Source: Methylobacterium aquaticum (lineage in GTDB: Bacteria; Pseudomonadota; Alphaproteobacteria; Rhizobiales; Beijerinckiaceae). Taken from it: a stretch of DNA of 64,000 nt. The stretch is taken from contig NZ_CP043627.1 of the NCBI RefSeq assembly GCF_016804325.1, positions 3,051,001 through 3,115,000 on the forward strand, read 5' to 3'. Below, in pieces: positions 45,913 to 54,369 of this stretch. The number at the start of each line of letters is the position of its first letter. Position 1 is the first letter of the stretch. The notes beneath the pieces were generated by a model. The model saw nothing but the letters and a program-made list of their open reading frames with translations, did not search any database and was not told where the DNA came from. The translations under genes and the position numbers were made by a program.

Positions 45913-46690
45913 GCCCGCCCCGCACCATTCTGTGACCGTTTCGCGAAGTGATGCGCCGGCGCCATCCGGGCCGGCCGGTTCCCGGCCGCTCGGACCCTGG
46001 TTCGGCGCGGCTGCGGCGGTCCTGCGGGTGCTGCTCCTGCAGCTTGCCGCCTTCGGCCTCATCCTCGGGGCGGTGGCGGGGCTCGGCCGCCTGCCCGCCC
46101 CGCCGCCCGGCCTCCTGCCCTTCCCGTCCCTGAGCGGCAACGAGCGGGCCTTGCTCGCCCTCACGGTGCTGCCGCATGCGGCCCTCGCGCTCCTGATCCT
46201 GGCGGCGATCCGGCTCCGCCCCGGCACGATCCTGGGCTTCGTGAGACCGGCCCTGCCCCGTCGCGCCGCCTGGCTCCTCCTCGCCTGGCCGCCGCTCCAG
46301 GTCGCCTGGACGGCGGGGCTGCTGCTCGTGACCGGGCAGATGCCGGTCCGGGCCTGGCGCCTGTCGCCCTTCCTCACCGGCGAGGTCTTTTGGGCCTGGA
46401 CGCTGTGGCTGGTGGTGCTGGCGCCGCTCGCCGAGGAGATGCTGTTTCGCGGCGACCTGTTCGGGCGCCTGGCGCGGCATCTCGCCCCGGCCGCGACGGT
46501 GGCGGTGGCGACGATGGTGTTCGTGCTCTGCCACGCCGAGCGGGGCCTGTTGCAGCCGGTCTCGGTCCTGCCCCTCGGGGTGGCGCTCGGGCTGATGCGG
46601 CTCTGGACCGGGAGCCTGTGGCCCTGCATCGCGCTCCACGCCGCGAGCAACGGCGCGGTGGTGCTGGCGCGGGTGTGGAGTACCGGCTGA
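45899..46690 (+). CDS. CPBP family intramembrane metalloprotease
   Basis: A 263-residue membrane protein with about six transmembrane helices (for example [23 protein letters not shown] and [15 protein letters not shown]). The ABI/CPBP motifs are all present: EEMLFRG with the Glu-Glu pair and Arg, FVLCHAERG (FxxxH) and IALHAASN (HxxxN). These residues bind the metal of Rce1-like proteases. The start at GTG 45899 overlaps the tmRNA promoter; GTG 45931 is a later choice. Its substrate is unknown; it may act in envelope maintenance or peptide modification. The next gene, thyA, begins 158 bases away with a hairpin between. Confidence 0.88.
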   Translation: MPLLKPAPHHSVTVSRSDAPAPSGPAGSRPLGPWFGAAAAVLRVLLLQLAAFGLILGAVAGLGRLPAPPPGLLPFPSLSGNERALLALTVLPHAALALLILAAIRLRPGTILGFVRPALPRRAAWLLLAWPPLQVAWTAGLLLVTGQMPVRAWRLSPFLTGEVFWAWTLWLVVLAPLAEEMLFRGDLFGRLARHLAPAATVAVATMVFVLCHAERGLLQPVSVLPLGVALGLMRLWTGSLWPCIALHAASNGAVVLARVWSTG

Positions 46691-46745
46691 TTCGTGACCT
46701 CGGGCGCTGCGATTCGGCCCGGCGACGCGTTATCGTGCCGGGCCC

Positions 46746-46778
46746 GCCCGGCCGGGAGCCGTTTTTCCGGCCGGGCAC
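46746..46778 (+). terminator. Possible terminator after CPBP gene
   Basis: GCCCGGCCGG and CCGGCCGGGC form a ten-base stem with loop GAGCCGTTTTT. It lacks a T run after the stem, so function as a terminator is uncertain. Confidence 0.4.
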
Positions 46779-46848
46779 GGATTCAGAGTTGGAGCCCGCC
46801 GGGCGCCGCAGGGCGCCCCGGGTCTTTGTCACGCGGAGGATGTCCGCC

Positions 46849-47643
46849 ATGCGCCCCTACCACGACCTCCTCCGGCGCATCCTCGACGAGGGCGTCGAGA
46901 AGCACGACCGCACCGGCACCGGCACCCGCTCGGTCTTCGGCCACCAGATGCGCTTCGACCTCGCCCATGGGTTTCCCCTGGTGACGACCAAGCGGCTGCA
47001 CCTGAAGTCGATCATCCACGAATTGCTGTGGTTTCTGGCCGGCGACACCAACGTCGCGTATCTCCGGGCGAACGGCGTGACGATCTGGGACGAGTGGGCC
47101 GACGAGCACGGCGATCTCGGCCCGGTCTACGGCCGGCAATGGCGGAGCTGGGCCAAGCCCGACGGCGGCAGCGTCGACCAGATCGCCTGGGTGCTCGACG
47201 AGATCCGCCGCAACCCGGATTCGCGCCGCCTCGTCGTCTCGGCCTGGAACCCGGCCGACCTCGACCGGATGGCGCTCGCCCCCTGCCACTGCCTGTTCCA
47301 GTTCTACGTCGCGGAGGGGCGGCTCTCGCTCCAGCTCTACCAGCGCTCGGCCGACGTGTTCCTGGGCGTGCCGTTCAACATCGCCTCCTACGCGCTCCTC
47401 ACCCACATGATGGCGCAGGTGCTCGATCTCGCCCCCGGCGACTTCGTCCACACGCTCGGCGACGCGCACCTCTATTCCAACCACCTGACCCAGGCCCGCG
47501 AGCAGCTCTCCCGCGACATCCGCCCGCTCCCCCGCCTGCGGCTCGACCCCTCGGTGCGCTCGCTGTTCGAGTTCCGCTACGACGACATCGGGATCGAGGG
47601 CTACGACCCGCATCCGGCGATCCGCGCGCCGGTGGCGGTCTGA
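46849..47643 (+). CDS. thyA: Thymidylate synthase
   Basis: A 264-residue enzyme that methylates dUMP to dTMP with methylenetetrahydrofolate. It contains [42 protein letters not shown], the catalytic Cys in [32 protein letters not shown] and [15 protein letters not shown] 46849 is preceded by GCGGAGG at proper spacing; the ATG three codons upstream is too close to it. The length is identical to E. coli ThyA. First gene of the thyA-folA-hflK-hflC cluster. Confidence 0.97.
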   Translation: MRPYHDLLRRILDEGVEKHDRTGTGTRSVFGHQMRFDLAHGFPLVTTKRLHLKSIIHELLWFLAGDTNVAYLRANGVTIWDEWADEHGDLGPVYGRQWRSWAKPDGGSVDQIAWVLDEIRRNPDSRRLVVSAWNPADLDRMALAPCHCLFQFYVAEGRLSLQLYQRSADVFLGVPFNIASYALLTHMMAQVLDLAPGDFVHTLGDAHLYSNHLTQAREQLSRDIRPLPRLRLDPSVRSLFEFRYDDIGIEGYDPHPAIRAPVAV

Positions 47644-47645
47644 AG

Positions 47646-48205
47646 ATGCCCTCCCCCTCGTCACCCTGATCGTCGCCGCCGCGAGGAACGGCGTCATCGG
47701 CCGCGACAACGCGCTGATCTGGCGCCTGCGCAGCGACCTGCGGCGCTTCCGCGCCCTCACCATGGGCAAGCCGGTGGTGATGGGGCGCAAGACCTGGGAC
47801 TCGATCGGCCGGCCGCTGCCGGGTCGCCGGGTGATCGTGATGACCCGCGATCCGGCCTGGGCGGCACCCGGCACCGAGCGCGCGGCCGGCTGGGACGACG
47901 CCCTGCGGATCGCCGAGGGCGCGCAGGAGGTGATGGTGGCGGGGGGGGCCGAGATCTACGCGCTCGCCCTGCCGCATGCCGACCGGATCCACCTCACCGA
48001 GGTCGACGCGGCGCCCGAGGGCGATGCCCGTTTCCCGGAGATCCCGCCGGATTTCCGCGAGGTCGCGGCGGAGGCGCATCCGGCCGGTCCGGAGGACGAG
48101 CACGCCTTCCGCTTCGTGACGCTCGCGCGATACGTCCGAGACGGCCGATCCATCCAGACTTCCGGGTGCGGCGATGGAACTCCCGCACATGAGCCGAAAC
48201 CTTGA
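47646..48205 (+). CDS. folA: Dihydrofolate reductase (apparent frameshift at start)
   Basis: The enzyme regenerates tetrahydrofolate consumed by thyA. The conserved N-terminus VTLIVAAARNGVIGRDNALIWRL is in the frame ending at 48205, but no start codon occurs just before it in that frame. An ATG at 47646 sits one base out of phase; one added C in the five-C run 47653-47657 connects it. Without repair the frame can start only at ATG 47762 and would lose the catalytic region. Further motifs: MGKPVVMGRKTWDSIGRPLPG, VMVAGGAEIYALAL. The tail is about 20 residues longer than in E. coli FolA. Likely a real gene affected by a sequencing error. Confidence 0.9.
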
Positions 48206-48347
48206 GAATTCGGCCGGCGCCGGTGGTTGCTTTCGCGTGGGGCTCAGCCGATATCGCTGAGTGAGCGAGTGCCAGTGCAATGCGAGTGCCGCGCGGGACG
48301 CGAGAGACAGCGCGGGGCGTGCCGGCCGGGAAAGGACGTGGGCGAGC

Positions 48348-49565
48348 ATGCCTTGGAGCAATCAGAGCGGCGGCAGTGGCGGTGGCGGCAACGGGGGCGG
48401 TCCCTGGGGCAATCGCGGCGGTAATGGCGGCGGTCCCTGGGGTGGCGGCTCCGGCGGCGGCGGAGGCGGCGGCCCGTGGGGCGGCGGTGGCGGCTCGGGC
48501 GGCGGCAACCAGCCGCCGGATCTCGAGGACCTGCTGCGCCGCAGCCAGGACCGTCTGAAGACCCTGATGCCCGGCGGCGGCTCGGTCGGCACCAAGGGCG
48601 CGGTGCTGGCAGTGCTGGTCGTGCTGGTGCTGTGGCTGATGACCGGCTGGTACACGGTGCTGCCGAGCCAGGTCGGCATCAACACGGTGTTCGGGCGCTA
48701 TACCGGCCAGTCCGGCGAGGGCCTGCGCTGGAACTTCCCCTACCCGGTCGGCGCGGTGGTGAAGCCGAATGTCGGCGAATCGCGCAGCATCCAGGTCGGC
48801 TACCGCTCGGGCGCCGGCGCCCAGCGCTCCCGGGACGTGCCCGAGGAGAGCCTGATGCTCACCGGCGACGACAACATCGTCGACATCGACTTCGACGTGC
48901 AGTGGCGCGTGAACCCGGCCAAGGCCGAGGATTTCGTGTTCAACCTCCAGAACCCCGAGGGCACCATCAAGTCGGTGGCCGAGAGCGCGATGCGCGAGGT
49001 GGTGGGCCGGCGCCAGATCCAGGCGATCCTGACCACCGAGCAGTCGAGCGTGGCGCAGGAGGTGCAGCAGATCATCCAGAAGGCGCTCGATTCCTACGGC
49101 GCCGGCGTGCTGATCAACGTGGTCCAGCTCCAGGGCGTGAGCCCGCCGGCCGAGGTGCGCCAGGCCTTCGTCGACGTGAACGCGGCCCAGCAGGACGCGG
49201 CCCGCGCCCGCAACGAGGCCGAGACCTATGCCAGCCGCGTGGTGCCGGAGGCCCGCGGCCGCTCCTCGCAGATCCAGCAGCAGGCCGAGGCCTTCAAGTC
49301 GCAGGCCACCGCCGAGGCGACCGGCCAGGCCGCGCGCTTCCGCGAGGTCTACGAGTCCTACAAGCTGTCGCCCGCGGTCTCCCGCGAGCGGATGTTCCTC
49401 GACACGATGGAGAAGGTTCTGGGCGGCGTGAACAAGGTGATCATCGACCAGGGCGGCACGGCGGGTGCCGGTGCCGCGGCGGCCGGCGTGCTGCCGGTCC
49501 TGCCGCTGCAGGAATTCGCCAACACCGCCCGACCGGGGAATGCCGTCCAGGGGAGCGCGCGATGA
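48348..49565 (+). CDS. hflK: FtsH modulator HflK
   Basis: A 405-residue SPFH/stomatin-like membrane protein that with HflC encloses the FtsH protease. The N-terminal 75 residues are a Gly/Pro/Trp-rich tract built of GGGPWG units, then a single transmembrane helix (GAVLAVLVVLVLWLMTGWYTV), the SPFH domain (VNPAKAEDFVFNLQNPE, VAESAMREVVGRRQIQAIL) and the coiled coil. It starts MPWSNQSGG at 48348. Its stop overlaps the hflC ATG (ATGA). Length and organisation are normal for the family. Confidence 0.95.
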   Translation: MPWSNQSGGSGGGGNGGGPWGNRGGNGGGPWGGGSGGGGGGGPWGGGGGSGGGNQPPDLEDLLRRSQDRLKTLMPGGGSVGTKGAVLAVLVVLVLWLMTGWYTVLPSQVGINTVFGRYTGQSGEGLRWNFPYPVGAVVKPNVGESRSIQVGYRSGAGAQRSRDVPEESLMLTGDDNIVDIDFDVQWRVNPAKAEDFVFNLQNPEGTIKSVAESAMREVVGRRQIQAILTTEQSSVAQEVQQIIQKALDSYGAGVLINVVQLQGVSPPAEVRQAFVDVNAAQQDAARARNEAETYASRVVPEARGRSSQIQQQAEAFKSQATAEATGQAARFREVYESYKLSPAVSRERMFLDTMEKVLGGVNKVIIDQGGTAGAGAAAAGVLPVLPLQEFANTARPGNAVQGSAR

Positions 49566-50482
49566 ACGGCAACGCGCTCCGCACCGGCGCCGTCGCCCTC
49601 GGCGTCCTCGTCCTGGTGCTGGTCTATGCCGGCGCCTTCACCGTCGGCCAGACCCAGCAGGCCCTGGTGCTGCGGTTCGGCGGCGTCCGCACCGTGCTGA
49701 ACCAGGCCGGCACCGACAAGCCGGGCCTGTACTTCAAGATGCCCTTCGTCGAGAGCGTCGTGCTGTTCGAGAAGCGGCTGCTCGACCTCGACCTGCCGGT
49801 GCAGACCGTCCTCTCGGCCGACCGCCAGAACCTCGAGGTCGACGCCTTCGCCCGCTACAAGATCGTCGACCCGCTGCGCTTCTACCAGTCGGTGAACAAC
49901 GTCCAGGTCGCCAACCAGCGCCTGTCCAGCTTCACCAACGCGGCGATGCGCAACGTGCTCGCCAGCGCCTCGCGGGACGCCATCGTGCGCACCCAGCGCG
50001 AGGGCCTGATGAACCGCATCCAGGAGGACGTGAACCGGCAGGCGAAGAATCTCGGCATCGAGATCGTCGACCTGCGCCTGACCCGCGTCGACCTGCCGGC
50101 GGCGAACTCGCAGGCGGTCTACCAGCGGATGCGCACCGAGCGCGAGCGCGAGGCGGCGGACCTGCGCGCCAACGGCAACCAGGTGGCGGCCACCATCAAG
50201 GCCAAGGCCGACCGCGACGTGACGGTGCTCCTGGCCGAGGCCAACCAGAAGGCCGACCAGCTCCGCGGCCAGGGCGAGGCGGACCGCAACCGCATCCTCG
50301 CCGAGGCCTTCGGGCAGGACCCGGACTTCTTCGCCTTCTACCGGTCGATGCAGGCCTACGAGAAGGGCCTGAGCGGGTCCGATACGCGGCTGGTGATCAG
50401 CCCCGGCTCGGAGTTCTTCCGCTACTTCAACGACCCGCAGGGGCGGGCCCGCCCCGCCGCGGTTCCGGCGGCCGGCCAGTAG
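49562..50482 (+). CDS. hflC: FtsH modulator HflC
   Basis: A 306-residue partner of HflK. It has an N-terminal transmembrane anchor (GAVALGVLVLVLVYAGAFTV), TQQALVLRFGGVRTV, VVLFEKRLLDLDLPVQTVLSADRQNLEVDAFARYKIVDPLRFY (shortened here) and the coiled-coil region KADRDVTVLLAEANQKADQ, ending with SMQAYEKGLSGSDTRLVI. The start overlaps hflK. A terminator follows at 50531. The complex controls FtsH-mediated degradation of membrane proteins from the periplasmic side. Confidence 0.96.
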   Translation: MNGNALRTGAVALGVLVLVLVYAGAFTVGQTQQALVLRFGGVRTVLNQAGTDKPGLYFKMPFVESVVLFEKRLLDLDLPVQTVLSADRQNLEVDAFARYKIVDPLRFYQSVNNVQVANQRLSSFTNAAMRNVLASASRDAIVRTQREGLMNRIQEDVNRQAKNLGIEIVDLRLTRVDLPAANSQAVYQRMRTEREREAADLRANGNQVAATIKAKADRDVTVLLAEANQKADQLRGQGEADRNRILAEAFGQDPDFFAFYRSMQAYEKGLSGSDTRLVISPGSEFFRYFNDPQGRARPAAVPAAGQ

Positions 50483-50530
50483 GCCGGCTCCCCCTCCGCC
50501 AAAGCGGAGCCGACACGCGACGACACCCGA

Positions 50531-50559
50531 GCGCCCCGCCCCGGCGGGGCGCACTTTTA
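50531..50559 (+). terminator. Rho-independent terminator after hflC
   Basis: A ten-base stem GCGCCCCGCC / GGCGGGGCGC, short loop, then ACTTTTATG. It separates hflC from the following short gene. Confidence 0.85.
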
Positions 50560-50670
50560 TGACGGCGGGCCTCAGGTCCGCCGTGCCGCGGAGACCAACA
50601 AGATGCGACCGCAGGGGGGAACAGGACAGGCGCAACGGCCCGCCCGCGGGCGGCCGCGCGGTGTCCTGCC

Positions 50671-50865
50671 GTGAAGGATCTCGTCGCCGCCCTCGGCCTG
50701 GCGCTGGCCATCGAGGGCCTGCTCTGCGCCGCCTTCCCGGCGGCGATGCGCCGGGCGATGCAGGAGGCCGCCCAGAGCCCGATGGAGCGGATGCGCCTCG
50801 TGGGCCTCCTGTCGGCCGCGGCCGGCGTGGTCGTGGTCGGGGTGGTGCGCCTGCTGCTCGGCTGA
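50671..50865 (+). CDS. DUF2065 family small membrane protein
   Basis: A 64-residue protein starting at GTG 50671. Two hydrophobic helices, DLVAALGLALAIEGLLCAAF and MRLVGLLSAAAGVVVVGVVRLLLG, are joined by a polar helix RAMQEAAQSPMERM. This is the DUF2065 (YjeT-like) family, normally next to hflC and also seen before degP-type genes. Function is unknown. The hflC terminator lies upstream, so it may be transcribed with degP. Confidence 0.85.
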   Translation: MKDLVAALGLALAIEGLLCAAFPAAMRRAMQEAAQSPMERMRLVGLLSAAAGVVVVGVVRLLLG

Positions 50866-51039
50866 CGTTTGGGCCAAGGCGATGCGCCGGGACTTGAACC
50901 GGTCCGCCGGGAGACGATCTTAGAGGGGTTCCCGGCCGGTCGCCGGGGCTGCCCGGGCCGGGCGGACGGGGGCGGCGTGCCGCCTCTCCGCTTTCCAGGC
51001 CCGAACCGTTTCGACGATCCTTCCCAACGAGGTTCCCCG

Positions 51040-52551
51040 ATGGCCGCTTCCTCGCGCCGTAACCCCGCCTTCGCGAGACGGCGCCTGCCCGCCCTCGCGG
51101 GGGCGCTCTTCGCGCTCTCCGTCGGCACGGCCGTCCTGCCGAGCGTCGCGCTGGCCAAGGGGCCGGCCTCGCTCGCCGATCTCGCCGAGCAGGTGACCGA
51201 TGCGGTGGTGAACATCTCGGCCTCCACCACCGTGGAGGCGCGCGGCCGCACCCTGCCGCAATTGCCCCAGGGCACGCCGTTCGAGGACCTGTTCGAGGAG
51301 TTCTTCAACCGCCGCGGCCAGGGCGGCGGCGGGGGCGAGAGCCAGCCGCGGACGCCGCGCCGCTCGAACTCGCTCGGCTCCGGCTTCATCATCGATTCGT
51401 CGGGCATCGTGGTCACCAACAACCACGTCATCGGCGACGCCAACGACATCCAGGTGATCCTGCATGACGGCCGCAAGCTGAAGGCCGAGATCGTCGGCAA
51501 GGATCCGAAGATCGACCTCGCGGTGCTGCGGGTGAAGCCCGATCCGGACCGGCCGCTGAAGTCGGTGCCGCTCGGCAATTCCGACAAGATGCGGCCGGGC
51601 GACTGGGTGATCGCGATCGGCAACCCGTTCGGCCTCGGCGGCTCGGTCTCGGCCGGCATCGTCTCGGCCCGGGGCCGCAACATCGAGTCGGGTCCCTACG
51701 ACAACTACATCCAGACCGACGCGGCCATCAACAAGGGCAATTCCGGCGGTCCGCTGTTCAACATGGACGGCGAGGTGATCGGCATCAACACGGCGATCCT
51801 GTCGCCGACCGGCGGCTCGGTCGGCATCGGCTTCGCGGTCCCGACCTCCACCGCCAGCCCGGTGATCGACCAGCTGCGCCAGTTCGGCGAGGTGCGCCGC
51901 GGCTGGCTCGGCGTGCGGATCCAGAACGTTGACGACACCACGGCGGAAGCGCTCGGCCTCAAGGGCGGCGCCCGCGGCGCGCTGGTCGCCGGCGTCGACG
52001 AGAGGGGCCCGGCCAAGACCGCCGGCCTCGAGGTCGGCGACGTGATCACCAAGTTCAACGGCGTCGAGGTCAAGAGCTCGAGCGACCTGCCCCGCATTGT
52101 CGCCTCGTCCCCGGTCGGCAAGGTCGTGGACGTCACCACGATTCGCAAGGGCCAGGAGCAGACCAAGCAGGTCACCCTCGGCCGCCTCGAGGACGGCGAC
52201 AAGCTGCAGCAGCAGGCCGCCCTCAACCGCCCGCAGCCGGAAGCCGACGTCACCCGCCAGGCCCTGGGCCTCAACCTCACCGGTCTCTCCGACGAGGGGC
52301 GCAAGCGCTTCGGGGTGAAGGAGAGCGTCAAGGGCGTGCTGGTCACCCGGGTCGACCCGAACTCCAACGCCGCCGACAAGCGCATCCAGGCCGGCGACGT
52401 GATCGTGGAGGTCGGCCAGGAAGCCGTGACCTCGCCGGCCGACGTCACCCGCCGCATCGACCAGATCAAGAAGGACGGGCGGAAGTCGGCTCTGCTCCTC
52501 GTGTCCAACAAGGACGGCGAGGTGCGGTTCGTGGCGTTGAGCCTGGAGTAA
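51040..52551 (+). CDS. degP: Do family periplasmic serine endoprotease (DegP/DegQ type)
   Basis: A 503-residue HtrA protease. A signal peptide ending SVALAKG is followed by the protease domain: the His in VVTNNHVIGDANDI, the Asp in DPKIDLAVLRV and the Ser in NKGNSGGPLFNMDGE. Two PDZ domains follow (GWLGVRIQNVDDTTAEALGL and a second ending LLLVSNKDGEVRFVALSLE). A Gly-rich Q-linker sits at the LA loop (FFNRRGQGGGGGESQPRTP). It degrades or refolds damaged periplasmic proteins. ATG 51040 is chosen because the signal starts there. A terminator follows at 52561. Confidence 0.96.
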   Translation: MAASSRRNPAFARRRLPALAGALFALSVGTAVLPSVALAKGPASLADLAEQVTDAVVNISASTTVEARGRTLPQLPQGTPFEDLFEEFFNRRGQGGGGGESQPRTPRRSNSLGSGFIIDSSGIVVTNNHVIGDANDIQVILHDGRKLKAEIVGKDPKIDLAVLRVKPDPDRPLKSVPLGNSDKMRPGDWVIAIGNPFGLGGSVSAGIVSARGRNIESGPYDNYIQTDAAINKGNSGGPLFNMDGEVIGINTAILSPTGGSVGIGFAVPTSTASPVIDQLRQFGEVRRGWLGVRIQNVDDTTAEALGLKGGARGALVAGVDERGPAKTAGLEVGDVITKFNGVEVKSSSDLPRIVASSPVGKVVDVTTIRKGQEQTKQVTLGRLEDGDKLQQQAALNRPQPEADVTRQALGLNLTGLSDEGRKRFGVKESVKGVLVTRVDPNSNAADKRIQAGDVIVEVGQEAVTSPADVTRRIDQIKKDGRKSALLLVSNKDGEVRFVALSLE

Positions 52552-52560
52552 GCGACGATT

Positions 52561-52596
52561 GCGCGGCGGGTTCTTCGCGGCCCGCCGCGCGTTTTT
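52561..52596 (+). terminator. Rho-independent terminator after degP
   Basis: A ten-base stem GCGCGGCGGG / CCCGCCGCGC followed by GTTTTTCG, ten bases after the stop. Confidence 0.9.
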
Positions 52597-52642
52597 CGCG
52601 ACCGGCTGTTTGATTTTGCTCCCACCGACTCGACACCCTCCG

Positions 52643-52680
52643 CGTCATTCCGGGCTCCGCGGCGCGGCCCCGGAATGACG
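52643..52680. repeat. Intergenic hairpin, family B single unit
   Basis: CGTCATTCCGGGCTCCGC and GCGGCCCCGGAATGACG with a minimal loop. It is the same unit as at 19278. Confidence 0.8.
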
Positions 52681-52758
52681 AGGAGGGTCGCAGGAATGGG
52701 TTGAGGCCCGGCAGGCACCGTGACAATGCTTCATCTATCCGGAGCCTCTGAAGCATTC

Positions 52759-52839
52759 ATCCCACCCTCTAACCTCATCCTGAGGTGTTAGTCGATCTCC
52801 GATCGACTAACACCTCAGGATGAGGTTAGAGGGTGGGAT
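52759..52839. repeat. Perfect 39-base-arm palindrome, family A derivative (copy 3)
   Basis: Left arm 52759-52797 and right arm 52801-52839 are exact complements around a TCC loop. They start ATCCCACCCTCTAACCTC and contain CATCCTGAGGTGTTAGTCG. Compared with other family A copies the central CTCGAAGGAGG part is missing, leaving only outer and proximal segments. A family E motif follows at 52875. Confidence 0.9.
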
Positions 52840-52981
52840 GATCTCGCCGTCTCAAGTCTTGGGTAGATAATCCTGCTCAAACAGGCTCTGAGGCCGTGGA
52901 TGGATGGGGCCATAGGAACGGTCGGTCGTGAGTGAGCGCCAGCGAACCGGGTCCACCGACGGGGGCCCGGCTCCTCGCACC

Positions 52982-54337
52982 CTACTTCTGCGCGTCGATC
53001 AGCGGCGACCAGGTCGGGTCGGACGCGTAGGACGGCGTCGGGACCGGCTGCTCGACCTTGCCGGTGATGTCGACCATGTAGAGCTTGCCGCCGGCCTGGC
53101 CGCCGGGATCGCGGAAGAAGATCAGGTACTGGCCGTTCGGCGCCCAGGTCGGGCCCTCGTTGTGGAAGCCCTCCGTCAGCACCCGCTCGCCCGAGCCGTC
53201 GGGCTTCATGATGCAGATCGCGAACGAGCCCTTCCGCTGGCGGGTGAAGGCGATGTAGTCGCCCCGCGGGCTCCAGGCCGGCTGCGAGGCCGAGCCGTCG
53301 CCGAAGGTCAGGCGGCGCGGGTTCGAGCCGTCGGCGCCCATGACGTAGACCTGCTGCTGGCCGCCGCGGTCGGATTCGAACACGATCTCGCGCCCGTCCG
53401 GCGAGAAGGACGGCGAGGTGTCGATGGCGTTGGCGTTGGTGATCCGGGTCTGCGCCTTGGAGGCGAGGTCCATCACGTAGATGCTGGCATTGCCGCCGTC
53501 CTGGTCGCTCATCACCAGGCGGCGCCCGTCCGGCGAGAAGCGCGGGCTGGTGCTCATCTCGGCATTGGTCGGGATCACCTGCCGGGCGCCGGTCGACAGG
53601 TTGATCACCTGCACCCGCGGCTGCTGGCCGGTGACCTGGGCCATGTAGGTGATGTCCTGGGTCGAGGGCGAGTAGCGCGGCGCCACCACCGAGGCCTCGC
53701 CGCTCGTCAGGTAGCGCACGTTGGCGCCGTCCTGGTCCATGATGGCGAGGCGCTTGCGGCGATGCTCCTTCGAGCCGGACTCGTCGACGAAGGCGACGCG
53801 GGTGTCGAAGAAGCCGCCGATGCCGGTGATCTTGGTGTAGACCGCGTCCGAGATCAGGTGGCCCATGCGGCGCGCATTGGCGCCGTCGCCGGCATATTGC
53901 TGGCCGACCATCTGCTGGCCCGAAAGCACGTCCCAGAGCCGGAACTCGGCCTTGAGCCGGCCCGACCCGTCGCGGATGACCCGGCCGGTGACGAGGCCCT
54001 GCACGCCGGCCTCCTTCCAGGCGGCGAAGTTGGGCGCGGCGTCGAAGTTCGGGCTCTCGGGGAAGCGCGCCTTCTCGACCGGCGTGAAGTAGCCGGAGCG
54101 CTTCAGGTTGTTGGTGACGATGCCCGACAGGGTCGGCCCGAGGCTCGGATCGCCGGAGAAGTCGGCGATGGCGATCGGCATCGGCTGGAAGGCGCCGCCG
54201 GGGCCGATGCGCAGGTTGAGCTGCGCCTGGGCGGGCGAGGCGAAGCCCGAGACGAGGCCGGCGGCGAGGCACAGCCACAGGACAGCGGAGAGCGCGAAAC
54301 GCAATCGCGAAGGAGAGTGCATGGAGGGGACGTCCAT
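52982..54337 (-). CDS. tolB: Tol-Pal system beta-propeller protein TolB
   Basis: A 451-residue periplasmic protein with a signal sequence (cleavage after PAQAQ), an N-terminal domain (QPMPIAIADFSGD, GIVTNNLKRSGYFTPV) and a six-bladed WD40-like propeller with repeats of the type DTSPSFSPDGREIVFESDRGG. Start at 54337 or at ATG 54322, which gives the shorter, more usual signal. It binds Pal and links outer membrane constriction to TolA. It is last in the tolQRAB block; pal does not follow as it normally does. Confidence 0.96.
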   Translation of the reverse strand: MDVPSMHSPSRLRFALSAVLWLCLAAGLVSGFASPAQAQLNLRIGPGGAFQPMPIAIADFSGDPSLGPTLSGIVTNNLKRSGYFTPVEKARFPESPNFDAAPNFAAWKEAGVQGLVTGRVIRDGSGRLKAEFRLWDVLSGQQMVGQQYAGDGANARRMGHLISDAVYTKITGIGGFFDTRVAFVDESGSKEHRRKRLAIMDQDGANVRYLTSGEASVVAPRYSPSTQDITYMAQVTGQQPRVQVINLSTGARQVIPTNAEMSTSPRFSPDGRRLVMSDQDGGNASIYVMDLASKAQTRITNANAIDTSPSFSPDGREIVFESDRGGQQQVYVMGADGSNPRRLTFGDGSASQPAWSPRGDYIAFTRQRKGSFAICIMKPDGSGERVLTEGFHNEGPTWAPNGQYLIFFRDPGGQAGGKLYMVDITGKVEQPVPTPSYASDPTWSPLIDAQK

Positions 54338-54369
54338 CGTGGGGTGAGGCAGGCGGCCGGGGGGCTTTC

